Part shown: positions 16,274 through 25,463 of the stretch, in pieces
Layout of the letters: every line of letters begins with the position of its first letter
Position numbering within the stretch: position 1 is the first letter of the stretch
Origin: Azorhizobium sp943371865
Lineage (GTDB): Bacteria > Pseudomonadota > Alphaproteobacteria > Rhizobiales > Xanthobacteraceae
Reading direction: 5' to 3'
Assembly (NCBI RefSeq): GCF_943371865.1
Contig: NZ_CALRWL010000031.1
Coordinates: 1 to 64,000 of the forward strand
Length of the DNA stretch: 64,000 bases
Made by a program: the position numbers and the translations under genes
Notes under the pieces: model-generated
Database searches by the model: none
The model's input: the letters and a program-made list of their open reading frames with translations, nothing else
What the model was told of the DNA's origin: nothing

Positions 16274-17370
16274 GCGGCCGCCGTTTCCAGGGCCGGATAG
16301 TCGGTATAGCCATGGGCGCCGCCGCCATAGAGCGTATCGCGATCCACCTCAGTGAGCGGTGCGTTGGCGCGCAGGCGCTCCACCAGATCGGGATTGGCGA
16401 TGAACGGGCGGCCGAAGGCGATCAAGTCCGCCTTGCCGTCCGCCAGGACCTTGTCGGCCAAGGCCCGGTCATAGCCGTTGTTGGCCATCCAGGCGCCGCT
16501 GTAACGCTGGCGCAGGGCCTCGAAATCGAAGTCCGGCGCCACGTCGCGCGGGCCGCCGGTGGCGCCCTCGACCACATGGATATAGACCGGCTTCAACAAT
16601 TCCAGTTGTTCGATCAGATAGTTGAACAAAGGCTGCGGATTGCTGTCGGTCAGGTCATTGGCCGGGCTGACCGGAGACAGGCGCAGCGCGGTACGCTCGG
16701 CGCCGATTTCCTTGATCACCGCCGCCATGACCTCCAGCAGCAGGCGCGAGCGGTTCTCGATCGAGCCGCCGTAGGCATCGGTCCGCTTGTTGGCGCCGTC
16801 GCGGAGGAACTGGTCCAGCAGATAGCCATTGGCGGCATGGATCTCGATGCCGTCGAAGCCGGCGGCAATGGTGTTGGCCGCGGCCACCCGATAGCTCTCC
16901 ACCAAAGCCGGAATCTCGGATAGCTCCAGGGCGCGGGGCTCGGAGACATCGGTGAAGGTGTTGTTGACGAAGGTCTTGGTGTTGGCGCGGATCGCGGACG
17001 GCGCCACCGGGGCTTTGCCGCCGGGCTGCAGCGAGGTGTGCGAGATGCGCCCCACATGCCAGGCCTGGAGAAAGATGCGGCCGCCGGCGTCATGCACCGC
17101 CTTCGTCACCGTCTTCCAGCCGGCGATCTGCTCGGGGGAATAGATGCCTGGCGTGTCCTGGTAACCCTGGCCCTCGGGGCTGATCTGGCTGGCTTCGGTA
17201 ATCAGCAGGCCGGCGCTGGCGCGCTGGGCATAATATTGCGCGGTCAGGTCCGTGACCACCTGGCCGGCGCCAGCGCGGTTGCGCGTCAGCGGCGCCATGA
17301 CGATGCGGTTGGGCAGGGTCAGGTCGCCAAGGGTATAGGGGTCGAACAGGGTCGCCGTTTTGTGGCTCAT
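16270..17370 (-). CDS. Old Yellow Enzyme family alkene reductase (N-ethylmaleimide reductase type)
   Basis: 366-residue FMN-dependent reductase of activated C=C bonds. Marks include LPNRIVMAPLTRNRA, FLQAWHVGRISH, the substrate-binding His-Asn pair in GIEIHAANGYLLDQFL, the GGSIENRSR segment and LIAFGRPFIANPDL at the end. ATG 17370 gives MSHKTATLFDPYTLGDL, the normal N-terminus, with AAAGGT upstream; an in-frame TTG further up is not needed. The downstream Nudix gene overlaps by four bases. Likely role is detoxification of electrophiles. I did not find a regulator next to it. Confidence 0.92.
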   Translation of the reverse strand: MSHKTATLFDPYTLGDLTLPNRIVMAPLTRNRAGAGQVVTDLTAQYYAQRASAGLLITEASQISPEGQGYQDTPGIYSPEQIAGWKTVTKAVHDAGGRIFLQAWHVGRISHTSLQPGGKAPVAPSAIRANTKTFVNNTFTDVSEPRALELSEIPALVESYRVAAANTIAAGFDGIEIHAANGYLLDQFLRDGANKRTDAYGGSIENRSRLLLEVMAAVIKEIGAERTALRLSPVSPANDLTDSNPQPLFNYLIEQLELLKPVYIHVVEGATGGPRDVAPDFDFEALRQRYSGAWMANNGYDRALADKVLADGKADLIAFGRPFIANPDLVERLRANAPLTEVDRDTLYGGGAHGYTDYPALETAAA

Positions 17371-17549
17371 GGAGGGACCTTTCAATGGACTGACCGGGGC
17401 AGCGACGCCGAAGCAAGCCGCCGCGCGACCGGGACAGTCGCGTGGGTGCGATGCACCATAGATAGATCGGCAGTCGCCCCCACCAAGTGGCAGCGACTAA
17501 AAAAGCAGCCGTTGCGCGCCGATCAGGGGCCGCGGCCCGCGCCCCTCTC

Positions 17550-18446
17550 TCAAACGTGAAGCACGCCCTCGGCGATCACCACCGCCGCGCCGCCGATGGT
17601 CGCCTCGGTGACCACGCCGCCCTTGACCGTGAAGCCCAGATTGATGCGGCTGGGCCGCCCCATTTCAAAACCCTGGTCGATGCGCACCCGGTGCTTGGCA
17701 TCCACCCGCGCCTCCGCATCCATCAGCACCGCCGGGAAGGCGGCTGCCGCAGCACCCGTGGCCGGATCCTCGACGATGCCGAGGCCGGGGGAGAACATGC
17801 GCGAGCGGAAGTCGGCGTCGCCCTCGTCATCGATCGTGTAGAGATACATGGCTTCGCCAAAGGCGCCGAGGCTGCGGATGAAGGCCACCTCGTCCATGCG
17901 CGCCCGTGCCAAGGCGGTGAGATTGGCCACCGGCACGAACAGGAACGGCACACCGGCGGAGGCCACCACCGGGCGATGCGCGTCGAAGCCGATGTCCGCG
18001 AGACTCAGGGACAGCGCGTCGGCGCATTGCTGGCGCGACACCTCCACCTCCTCCAGGACACTCTGCCGGGGGACGATGAAGGTGGCATTGCCCTTACGGG
18101 AGGCCTGCCCCTGGGTGGCCACCTCGCAGCGCAAGGTGCCCACCGTTTCCTCCAGCAGCATGGTGCCGCTGCTCAGGCGGGTCTCCAGCGCCAGCGCCAC
18201 GGCGGCGCCCACCGTGGGATGACCGGCGAAGGGCAGTTCATGGGCGCAGGTGAAGATGCGCAGGCGGGCCCGGTGGTTGGGGTCGCGGGGCGGCAGCACG
18301 AACACCGTCTCGGACAGATTGAACTCGCGGGTGATGTGCTGCATCGCCGCGTCGTCCAGGCCCTGGGAATCCAGCACCACGGCCAGGGGATTGCCGCCCA
18401 GCGGCCGTTCGGTGAAGACGTCGAGGATCACGTAGCGGCGGGGCAT
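17550..18446 (-). CDS. PhzF-family isomerase/epimerase
   Basis: 298-residue member of the PhzF family, a double diaminopimelate-epimerase-like fold. The catalytic acid is Glu46 in REFNLSETVFVL; CAHELPFAGHPTVGAA and EDPATGAAAAAFP are the other conserved blocks. No other phenazine gene is present, so the name PhzF refers to fold only and the substrate is unknown. It follows pdxY in the same direction after about 80 bases. Confidence 0.9.
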   Translation of the reverse strand: MPRRYVILDVFTERPLGGNPLAVVLDSQGLDDAAMQHITREFNLSETVFVLPPRDPNHRARLRIFTCAHELPFAGHPTVGAAVALALETRLSSGTMLLEETVGTLRCEVATQGQASRKGNATFIVPRQSVLEEVEVSRQQCADALSLSLADIGFDAHRPVVASAGVPFLFVPVANLTALARARMDEVAFIRSLGAFGEAMYLYTIDDEGDADFRSRMFSPGLGIVEDPATGAAAAAFPAVLMDAEARVDAKHRVRIDQGFEMGRPSRINLGFTVKGGVVTEATIGGAAVVIAEGVLHV

Positions 18447-18528
18447 AAGCGGAAGTCCAACCGGAGAAACATCAGGCGGAAGATGCGCAGCGTCGTTGCG
18501 CGATTCCGCGCGTCTAACGAGTGTGGCC

Positions 18529-19377
18529 TTAAATGGCCTCTGCCGTGAAGACCCGTGTGGGCCGCACGAACTCGTCCTGGGCATCCACCAACAGCAATTC
18601 GCGCGCGCCGGCCTCATGGGTGCGCGACAGCAGGCCATAGATGGACGACGCCGCCGCCCCGAGCGCCAGCGCCGTACTGCCCGAGCGCTTCCAATGGAAG
18701 AAGAACAGCGCCGCGATCGCATCCCCCGCCCCATTGAGCGACACATCCAGGCGCGGCGTGCGCACCAGGAAGCGCCCGTCCGGGCCACAGGCCAGCATGT
18801 CCAGCGACGTGTCCGGGGTTTCCTGGGTGTGGAGGCTGGTCACCAGCACCACCTTTGGTCCGGTTGCGCGCAGGACCTCGCAGGCGGCGACCGCGTCCGC
18901 GCGGGTCTGGACCGGGCGGCCGGAGAGCAGTTCCAGCTCGAACTGGTTGGGGGTGATGACATCGGCGGCGGGCACCGCCTGCTCGCGCATGAATTCCGGG
19001 ATGCCCGGCCGCACGAACACGCCGCGGCCCACATCGCCGATCACCGGATCGCAGCAATAATCCGCCCGCGGATTGGCCGCGCGCACCTTGGCCACCGCCC
19101 GCAGGATGGCCGCGCCGATATCTGCAGACCCCATATAGCCGGACAGGACGCCGTCGCAGCGCGCCAGTTGGCCGCGCTCGGCGATGCCTTCCACCAGATC
19201 GTCGATCACCTGCGCCTCGAACACCTGGCCGCGCCAGGCGCCATAGCCGGTGTGATTGGAGAATTGCACGGTGTGGATCGGCCACACCTCCACCCCCAGC
19301 CGCTGCAGCGGGAACACGGCGGAGGCGTTGCCCACATGCCCGAAGGCCACATGGGACTGGATCGACAGGATGTTCAT
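18529..19377 (-). CDS. pdxY: Pyridoxal kinase PdxY
   Basis: 282-residue ribokinase-fold vitamin B6 kinase that phosphorylates pyridoxal. The N-terminus MNILSIQSHVAFGHVGNASA is the PdxY signature. CDPVIGDVGRGVFV, ITPNQFELELLSG and the anion-hole/catalytic-base motif LNGAGDAIAALF follow. Length matches the family (about 286). It is upstream of the phzF-like gene, probably co-transcribed. Confidence 0.95.
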   Translation of the reverse strand: MNILSIQSHVAFGHVGNASAVFPLQRLGVEVWPIHTVQFSNHTGYGAWRGQVFEAQVIDDLVEGIAERGQLARCDGVLSGYMGSADIGAAILRAVAKVRAANPRADYCCDPVIGDVGRGVFVRPGIPEFMREQAVPAADVITPNQFELELLSGRPVQTRADAVAACEVLRATGPKVVLVTSLHTQETPDTSLDMLACGPDGRFLVRTPRLDVSLNGAGDAIAALFFFHWKRSGSTALALGAAASSIYGLLSRTHEAGARELLLVDAQDEFVRPTRVFTAEAI

Positions 19378-19554
19378 GGGCGAGCCAAGGCGGGGGGAAC
19401 GATCCCCGCCGTTACCCCGCGGCGCTGGCGGCGACAAATGGATTCTGCTGATGGACGGCAGCTGCCGCGCTGATGTGGCCCAAGGGTCACTGCCGGACGC
19501 ACATCTCCACCGTCATTCCTGCCCTCATTTGTCCTTGGGTGACTTGCCCTAAGG

Positions 19555-20367
19555 TCATTTCCCGCCGTCGAGGGTGAATTCCCGCCGCGACATCTGCACC
19601 ACCAGCGCGCGCGGGACGAGGCGCACCATGAACACCAGCAGTTGGTTCAACAGCCCCGGCACCGCCACCGGCTTTCCGGCGCGCATGGCCTGGTATCCGA
19701 TCTTGGCCACGCCCTCCGCATCGGCCACCGCGCCCTTGAACACCCGGGTCTCGCCCATGCCCGCGCGGGCGGCGAAAGCGGTGTGGGTGGGGCCGGGGCA
19801 CAGAGCGGTGACGGTGACGCCACTGCCGCGGGTTTCCTCCGATAGAGCCTCGGAGAAGGACAGGACATAGGCCTTGGTGGCCGCATAGACCGCGGCGAAC
19901 GGCCCCGGCGCAAAGCTGGCGGTGGAGCCCACATTGAGAATGCGGCCGGAGCCGCGCTCCAGCATGGGCGGCAGCACCGCCTTGGCCAGCACGGTCAGGG
20001 CGGTGACATTGGTGGCGATCATCTCCACCTCGCGGGCGATGCCGGTGCGGGCAAAGGGGCCATAGCCGCCAAAGCCGGCATTGTTCACCAGCACGTCGGG
20101 GCACAGCGTATTGGCAAAACACGCCATCTCATCGAGACCATCGGGATCGGCCAGATCCACCACATGGGTCTCGATCAGCCGGCGACCGCCATTGCCGGCC
20201 CGCAGGCTGGCGGCGGCGGCTTCCAGTCGAGCTGGATCGCGGGCCACCAGCAGCAGGCGATAGCCATCATGGGCCAGCAGGCGGGCGATTTCGTAGCCGA
20301 TGCCGCTGCTGGCCCCGGTCACGATGGCCAGGGGGCCTTCGTCACCGGACGTCCCCCCGCTGCGCAT
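19555..20367 (-). CDS. Short-chain dehydrogenase/reductase
   Basis: 270-residue classical SDR. The NAD(P)-binding loop is TGASSGIGYEIA, the NNAG motif is in LVNNAGFGGYG, and the catalytic residues are Ser (VGSTASF) and Tyr-x3-Lys (YAATKAYV). A basic residue after the first strand (VARDPARL) favours NADP(H). The C-terminal hydrophobic stretch LLNQLLVFMVRLVPRALVVQ suggests membrane association. The start is uncertain: ATG 20367 is given, ATG 20388 is also in frame. Either start overlaps the upstream DUF2852 gene, so the pair is coupled. Substrate unknown. Confidence 0.87.
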   Translation of the reverse strand: MRSGGTSGDEGPLAIVTGASSGIGYEIARLLAHDGYRLLLVARDPARLEAAAASLRAGNGGRRLIETHVVDLADPDGLDEMACFANTLCPDVLVNNAGFGGYGPFARTGIAREVEMIATNVTALTVLAKAVLPPMLERGSGRILNVGSTASFAPGPFAAVYAATKAYVLSFSEALSEETRGSGVTVTALCPGPTHTAFAARAGMGETRVFKGAVADAEGVAKIGYQAMRAGKPVAVPGLLNQLLVFMVRLVPRALVVQMSRREFTLDGGK

Positions 20368-20722
20368 GCCGCCGGGCCATGTAGGCATCAAACTGCTCCC
20401 GGTCCTTGGCGCGCTTCAGGTCGTCGAGGAAATCCTCGAACGCCCCTTGTTCCGCCGCCAGCGTCCGCCGCTCCTCTTCGAGACGACGGATCTCATCCGC
20501 CTTGTACGCCTCGAACGCGACATTTCCGGTATCGCGGGAAAGCGGCCCCAAACGCAAGTCAAACAAAGGCCGATCCGGGCTCCGGCGGAGCTTCTTGTAG
20601 AAAATCATCGCCAGGCCCAGCGGCCAGAAGATGATGAAGCCCGCCACCATGGCGGCGATTTCCCACCCCTTCCACCGACCGGGGCCGCCGGCCCGGCGGG
20701 AGGTGAACGAACAGCAGGACAT
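20342..20722 (-). CDS. DUF2852 membrane protein
   Basis: 126-residue protein with the DUF2852 pattern: a short N-terminus, WKGWEIAAMVAGFIIFWPLGLAMIFY as one transmembrane segment (residues about 18-43), then a charged cytoplasmic region rich in coiled-coil-like EEERRTLAAEQ and ending DAYMARRHAQRG. The family is common in Hyphomicrobiales and uncharacterised. Its stop lies inside the following SDR gene, so translation is coupled. Confidence 0.85.
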   Translation of the reverse strand: MSCCSFTSRRAGGPGRWKGWEIAAMVAGFIIFWPLGLAMIFYKKLRRSPDRPLFDLRLGPLSRDTGNVAFEAYKADEIRRLEEERRTLAAEQGAFEDFLDDLKRAKDREQFDAYMARRHAQRGDVR

Positions 20723-20914
20723 GGCAGTCACTCCATATGTAAATGTAACGCACATTCACATATTGCATCTGCAACGCCTGTCAAGGGCGCTCCCCCGCGC
20801 CCTCAACGGGACGTGACCGCCGACATTGTCCGCTTCCGCCCCTTCACAGCCCGCTACTACCAAGCGCGCGATTCCCGCGCCCATACTCCCATCAGACTCA
20901 CAGCGGGAGGACAC

Positions 20915-21049
20915 ATGCGACAGGCGTGGACGCTGCTGACCAATGCGGTTTCGACGCAGACGCCGCGCCCCGGCGCCACCATGCCGTATCGGCACCCCCA
21001 TCCGGCGGTCCGCGCCGCCGTGATCGATGATCTCAAGGAGCTTCACTGA
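20915..21049 (+). CDS. Small ORF (44 aa) coupled to the VOC gene
   Basis: 44 codons, MRQAWTLLTNAVS... to ...AVIDDLKELH. It has a strong ribosome-binding site, CGGGAGG five bases before the ATG, better than that of many neighbours. Its TGA overlaps the next ATG (TGATG), the standard coupling arrangement. I recognise no family. It may be a real small protein or a leader ORF that delivers ribosomes to the VOC gene. Confidence 0.5.
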   Translation: MRQAWTLLTNAVSTQTPRPGATMPYRHPHPAVRAAVIDDLKELH

Positions 21050-21444
21050 TGGCCAAGCCCGTCCATGTCATGCTGCGCGTCCTCGACGAGACGCGCGCCC
21101 GGGCCTTCTACGAGACCGCCTTCGGCCTGACGCTGGCCGAGCGGTTTGATTTCGGCACTTTCGCTTTGGTGTATCTGCGCGGCGAGGAAAGCCCGTTCGA
21201 AGTTGAACTCACGGTCAATTACGACCGCACCGAGCCCTATGTGCTCGGCGATGGCTACGGCCATGTGGCGGTGACGGTGGCCTCCGTGGAGGCCGAGCAT
21301 GCGCGCCTTGCCGCCGCAGGCCTCGCCCCCGGACCGATCCGCGATTTCCAGCATGACGGCCGAACGCTCGCCCGCTTCTTCTTCATCTCCGACCCGGACG
21401 GCTACCGCACCGAAGTGATCGAGCGGGGTGGCCGCTTCCTCTGA
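21049..21444 (+). CDS. VOC/glyoxalase-superfamily protein, lactoylglutathione-lyase-like
   Basis: 131-residue single-module VOC protein: KPVHVMLRVLDETRARAFYETAFGLTL at the N-terminus, GDGYGHVAVTVASVEAEHARL in the middle and FFFISDPDGYRTEVIERGG at the end. Conserved metal-ligand positions (His in PVHVMLRV, Glu in VELTVNYD, His in YGHVAV, Glu in TEVIER) match glyoxalase I-like enzymes, so it may detoxify methylglyoxal or a related aldehyde. It starts within the stop codon of the small upstream ORF. Confidence 0.83.
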   Translation: MAKPVHVMLRVLDETRARAFYETAFGLTLAERFDFGTFALVYLRGEESPFEVELTVNYDRTEPYVLGDGYGHVAVTVASVEAEHARLAAAGLAPGPIRDFQHDGRTLARFFFISDPDGYRTEVIERGGRFL

Positions 21445-21528
21445 GAACGGCCCCGCCAAGGGCAGACGTCAAACACAACGCGCAAAACGCCAAGCGCCAA
21501 TATCAAAGCATCGCCTAGGGAGGCCCCC

Positions 21529-22065
21529 ATGAGAGAAGTCGATCCCCGCAGCCGCTATAGCCGCCGTTTCGTGCTGAAGGCGGCGGCAGCCTCGGTTCCC
21601 GCCGCCGCCATCGCCACAGGTCTCGCCAGCGAGGCCTGGGCGGAGGGCGGAACCTTGCAGCCCGCCACGTTGAAGACCTTGGTGAAGGCGGCCCGCGACA
21701 TCTATCCGCACGATTTCCTGGTGGACAGCTATTACATCGCCGCGGTCACGCCCTGGAATGCCAAGGCCGCTGCTGATCCGAAGGTCAAGATCATGCTGGA
21801 GGGCGGGGTGAAGCAGCTCGATGCCGCCGCCCGCGCCGCCCACGGCCAGGCCTATGTGGATGTGGCCTGGGAGGCGGACCGGGTGGCGCTACTGCGCAGC
21901 ATCGAGGCCACAGCCTTCTTCAAGGCCGTGCGTGGCGATCTGGTGGTGTCGCTCTACAACCAGAAGGAGCTGTGGCCGAAGTTCGGCTATGAGGGCGCCT
22001 CCGCCGACAAGGGCGGCTACCTGAACCGCGGCTTCGACGACATCGACTGGCTGCCCAAGGCGTGA
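21529..22065 (+). CDS. Tat-exported gluconate 2-dehydrogenase subunit 3-like protein
   Basis: 178-residue small subunit of a membrane-bound sugar or alcohol dehydrogenase. The Tat signal is SRRFVLKAAAA (residues 11-21) with an A-x-A type cleavage after GLASEAWA. The remainder (LVKAARDIYPHDFLVDSYYIAAV, WPKFGYEGASADKGGYLNRGFDDIDWLP) fits the subunit-3 family, which chaperones the partner flavoprotein through the Tat system. The GMC oxidoreductase gene follows after 62 bases. No cytochrome c subunit is present nearby. Confidence 0.85.
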   Translation: MREVDPRSRYSRRFVLKAAAASVPAAAIATGLASEAWAEGGTLQPATLKTLVKAARDIYPHDFLVDSYYIAAVTPWNAKAAADPKVKIMLEGGVKQLDAAARAAHGQAYVDVAWEADRVALLRSIEATAFFKAVRGDLVVSLYNQKELWPKFGYEGASADKGGYLNRGFDDIDWLPKA

Positions 22066-22127
22066 GCCGGCCCGTCCCATAATCAAACAATAGAAAACTA
22101 CAAAACAGCATTGCCGGGAGGCACCCA

Positions 22128-23693
22128 ATGGCACAGTTCGATCAGAAAGATGATGGGGTCGTCGTCATCATCGGCTCCGGCGCGGGCGGCGGCACGCTGG
22201 GCAATGAGTTGGCCCAGAAGGGCATCAAGGTGGTGATCCTGGAGGCCGGGGCGCGCAACGAAATCCAGGATTTCGTCAATGACGAATGGGAGAGCTTCGC
22301 CCAGCTCGCCTGGACCGACATGCGCGTGTCCTCCGGCTCCTGGCGGGTGGCGAAGGACTTTCCCAATCTGCCGGCCTGGATCGTCAAGTCCGTGGGCGGC
22401 TCCACGGTCCATTGGGCCGGCGCCTCGCTGCGCTTTGATGAGCACGAGTTCAAGGTCGCCTCCACCTATGGCGGGCTCAAGGGCGCCAATCTCTTGGACT
22501 GGCCGCTCACCAAGGCGGAACTGGATCCCTGGTACGCCAAGGCCGAGGATCGCATGGGCGTGACCCGCACCAACGGCATTCCCGGCCTGCCCGGCAACAA
22601 CAATGAGAAGGTGCTGGAGGCCGGCGCCCGCAAGGTGGGCTACAAGGATTTCTCCACCGGGCGCATGGCCATCAACAGCCAGCCCCGCGATGACCGCGGC
22701 GCCTGCCAGCAGATCGGCTTCTGCTTCCAGGGCTGCAAGTCCGGCGCCAAATGGTCCACGCTCTACACGGAAATCCCCAAGGGCGAGGCCACCGGCAATC
22801 TGGAAGTGCGGCCCAATTGCCATGTGGCCAAAATCGAGCACGACGCCACCGGCAAGGTCACCGGCGTGGTCTATTTTGACGCCAACGGCACCACCCAGCG
22901 GCAGAAGGCCCGCGTGGTGGCGGTGGCGGGCAATTCCATTGAGAGCCCGCGCCTGCTGCTGAACAGCGCCTCAGCAAAATATCCCGATGGCCTGGCCAAT
23001 TCCTCCGGTCAGGTGGGGAGGAACTACATGCGCCATGTCACCGGCTCGGTCTATGCCGCGTTCGACAAGTCGGTGCATATGTATCGCGGCACCACCATGG
23101 CCGGCATCGTGCGCGACGAGGCCCGCAACGATCCGGGGCGCGGCTTCGTCGGTGGCTATGAGATGGAGACCCTGTCGCTGGGGCTGCCGTTCATGGCCGC
23201 CTTCCTCAATCCCGGTGCCTGGGGCCGGCCGTTCACTGCCGCCATGGAGAATTATCCGCGCATGGCCGGCATGTGGCTGGTGGGCGAGGACATGCCGCAG
23301 GAGACCAACCGCATCACCCTGGACAAGGAGAAGGACAAGTTCGGCCTGCCGGTGGCCAATGTGCATTATGACGACCACCCCAACGACATCGCCATGCGCA
23401 ACCATGGCTACAAGCAGGGGGCGGCGCTCTATGAGGCGGTGGGGGCGATCCAGACCTATCCCACCACGCCCTACCCGAGCACGCATAATCTTGGCACCAA
23501 CCGCATGAGCGAGAAGCCCCGCGACGGCGTGGTCAACAAATTCGGCCAGACCCACGACATCAAGAATCTGTTCGTCTCCGACGGCAGCCAGTTCACCACC
23601 AGCGCCGCCTGCAACCCGACGCTGACCATCGTCGCCCTGGCCGTCCGTCAGGCCGACCACATTGCCGGGCTCATGGGCCGCAAGGACATCTGA
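22128..23693 (+). CDS. GMC-family FAD-dependent oxidoreductase (membrane dehydrogenase large subunit)
   Basis: 521-residue flavoprotein of the glucose-methanol-choline family. The FAD loop is G16-S-G-A-G-G-G, the active-site base His453 lies in STHNLGTNRM and its partner Asn496 in ACNPTLTIVAL. A cysteine-rich segment, Cys193, Cys199 and Cys203 (ACQQIGFCFQGCKSG), is placed where FAD-glucose dehydrogenases hold an iron-sulfur cluster, but its spacing differs, so a cluster is only possible. It has no signal of its own and would be exported with the Tat-bearing small subunit upstream. Likely oxidises a sugar or polyol in the periplasm; substrate unknown. Confidence 0.9.
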   Translation: MAQFDQKDDGVVVIIGSGAGGGTLGNELAQKGIKVVILEAGARNEIQDFVNDEWESFAQLAWTDMRVSSGSWRVAKDFPNLPAWIVKSVGGSTVHWAGASLRFDEHEFKVASTYGGLKGANLLDWPLTKAELDPWYAKAEDRMGVTRTNGIPGLPGNNNEKVLEAGARKVGYKDFSTGRMAINSQPRDDRGACQQIGFCFQGCKSGAKWSTLYTEIPKGEATGNLEVRPNCHVAKIEHDATGKVTGVVYFDANGTTQRQKARVVAVAGNSIESPRLLLNSASAKYPDGLANSSGQVGRNYMRHVTGSVYAAFDKSVHMYRGTTMAGIVRDEARNDPGRGFVGGYEMETLSLGLPFMAAFLNPGAWGRPFTAAMENYPRMAGMWLVGEDMPQETNRITLDKEKDKFGLPVANVHYDDHPNDIAMRNHGYKQGAALYEAVGAIQTYPTTPYPSTHNLGTNRMSEKPRDGVVNKFGQTHDIKNLFVSDGSQFTTSAACNPTLTIVALAVRQADHIAGLMGRKDI

Positions 23694-23806
23694 ACATCAA
23701 CGCCCCGGGCTGGCCTGTCCCAGCCCGGCTGTCTCATGCGCACGGTCCCGACGATCACCGGCGGGCCCGAATGCCGTGGTGCGCCTCACATTCCAGGATC
23801 CAAGAG

Positions 23807-24919
23807 ATGATCAGCACAGCAATTTTCCCCAGCCGCTACGTCCAGGGCGACGGCGCGCTCACGCTTCTCGGCGAAGAGGTCAAGCGCCTGGGATCGAATG
23901 TCTATGTCGTCATCGACGGCTTTGCGCACAGCTCATTCGGTGCTGAGCTGGAGCAGATCTTCTCCAAGATCGGGCCGTTTCAGATCGAGGCGTTCCACGC
24001 CGAATGCTCCGACGAAGAAATCGAGCGACTGTCGAATCTGGCGAAGACCGCCCATGCCGATGTCATCGTCGGCATCGGCGGCGGCAAGGCCCTGGACACC
24101 GCAAAGGCGGTGGCGCACCACATGGGGGTGCCGGTGGCCATCGTGCCGACGCTGGCTTCAACCGACGCGCCCTGTAGCGCCCTGTCGGTGGTCTATACCC
24201 CGGAAGGGGCGTTCAAGCGCTATCTCGTCCTTCCCAAAAACCCCGATCTGGTGCTCGTCGACAGCGGCATCGTTGCGAAGGCCCCTGTGCGGTATCTGGT
24301 GTCGGGCATGGGCGATGCCCTGGCCACCTGGTTCGAGGCGGAAGACTGCCGCGCCACCCGCGCCGCCAACATGACCGGGCGGCCGGGTCCGATGACGTCG
24401 CACGGATTGGCCCGCCTGTGCTTCGACTGCCTGATCGAACAGGGGCTGATGGCGTGCACGGCCTGCCAGGAGGGCGTGGTGGTGCCGGCGCTGGACAATG
24501 TGGTCGAGGCCAACACGCTGCTCAGCGGCCTGGGCTTTGAAAGCGGCGGGCTGGCAGCGGCGCACGCGATCCATAACGGCCTGACCACCCTGGATGAGAC
24601 CCACCATTATTATCATGGAGAAAAGGTCGCGTTTGGATTGCTCTCGCAACTCTGGCTCACCGGCCGTCCGCGCCCGGTCATCGATCAAGTCTACAGCTTC
24701 TGCCGTTCGATTGGCCTGCCCACCACCTTCGAGCAGATCGGTCTGGGCGGCGTGAGCGGCGCTCAGCTCACCCAGGTTGCGGAACGGGCCTGCGCGACGG
24801 GCGAGACCATTCACAATACGCCGTTTGCGGTGACCCCGCACATGGTGGTGGCGGCCATGAAGGTGGCCGATGCGGAGGGCCGGCGCCTTGCCGCTTCGTC
24901 ACCGGAGGGGCGTGGCTGA
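23807..24919 (+). CDS. gldA: Glycerol dehydrogenase-type, metal-dependent alcohol dehydrogenase
   Basis: 370-residue NAD-dependent enzyme of the GldA family. The nucleotide-binding GIGGGKALDTAKAVA lies near residue 95, VPTLASTDAPCSALSVVY follows, and metal ligands are expected at Asp in SGMGDALATWFEA and His in AAHAIHNGL and YYHGEKVAFG. It would oxidise glycerol to dihydroxyacetone, or act on a related polyol. It lies 113 bases after the GMC gene in the same direction, which suggests shared polyol metabolism. Confidence 0.9.
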   Translation: MISTAIFPSRYVQGDGALTLLGEEVKRLGSNVYVVIDGFAHSSFGAELEQIFSKIGPFQIEAFHAECSDEEIERLSNLAKTAHADVIVGIGGGKALDTAKAVAHHMGVPVAIVPTLASTDAPCSALSVVYTPEGAFKRYLVLPKNPDLVLVDSGIVAKAPVRYLVSGMGDALATWFEAEDCRATRAANMTGRPGPMTSHGLARLCFDCLIEQGLMACTACQEGVVVPALDNVVEANTLLSGLGFESGGLAAAHAIHNGLTTLDETHHYYHGEKVAFGLLSQLWLTGRPRPVIDQVYSFCRSIGLPTTFEQIGLGGVSGAQLTQVAERACATGETIHNTPFAVTPHMVVAAMKVADAEGRRLAASSPEGRG

Positions 24920-25072
24920 GCGCTGCGCCCTTCGCAACACGATTGCCGCACGGGCGCCGCGTCACGGGGCGTGCCGGTCGAGAGGGGTGCGGCATGGCCG
25001 CGCCCCGTGCGCGTCCGGTGCCCGTAGGCCGGCGATGTCCGGTTCACCGCCGTCTCGAGAGCGGTGGACCGT

Positions 25073-25381
25073 CTACTCCGCCGCCACCAGATGGTCGCCG
25101 GCACAGATCGCCGGCGCGTTCACCTTGCGGGAGATGTAGAGCAGGCACGAGCACCGCAAGAGCGAAGCCAGGTTCTGGACCTCGCCATGGCACAGCAACA
25201 CCTCGTCATGCAGGGTGGTGATGAATTTGGCGACGCTGGTGCCCTCGCTCTCAGCGATCTCCTCGAGTATTCGCCAAAAGGTGTTCTCCAGCCGGACGGA
25301 CGTGATGTGGCCGCCGATGCGAATGGAGCGAGTTACCGACTCGTAGTCTTCCTGAGGCTGCCGCGCGAACATGTGGCACAT
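25073..25381 (-). CDS. Ribbon-helix-helix domain protein (RHH_4 type)
   Basis: 102-residue protein with a ribbon-helix-helix core at residues about 16-60: SVTRSIRIGGHITSVRLENTFW forms the strand and first helix, and FITTLHDEVLL part of the second. The family (PF13467-like) is frequent in alphaproteobacteria, usually annotated as a DNA-binding or arylsulfate-sulfotransferase-associated protein, with no firm function. The strong GGGAGG site five bases before the ATG fixes the start. It converges with gldA. Confidence 0.82.
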   Translation of the reverse strand: MCHMFARQPQEDYESVTRSIRIGGHITSVRLENTFWRILEEIAESEGTSVAKFITTLHDEVLLCHGEVQNLASLLRCSCLLYISRKVNAPAICAGDHLVAAE

Positions 25382-25463
25382 GTCATCCTCCCATTTGGCT
25401 GATTTTGCTTTTTGGAGAGGTTAAAACAAAGCCCGGAGGCGAACAACCACGGCGGCGGCGGGC

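Noticed and set aside
17386..17549. Inverted repeat AGTCGC...GCGACT between the alkene reductase and PhzF-like genes
   Set aside because: Arms are only six bases and the spacer 17; common by chance in this composition.
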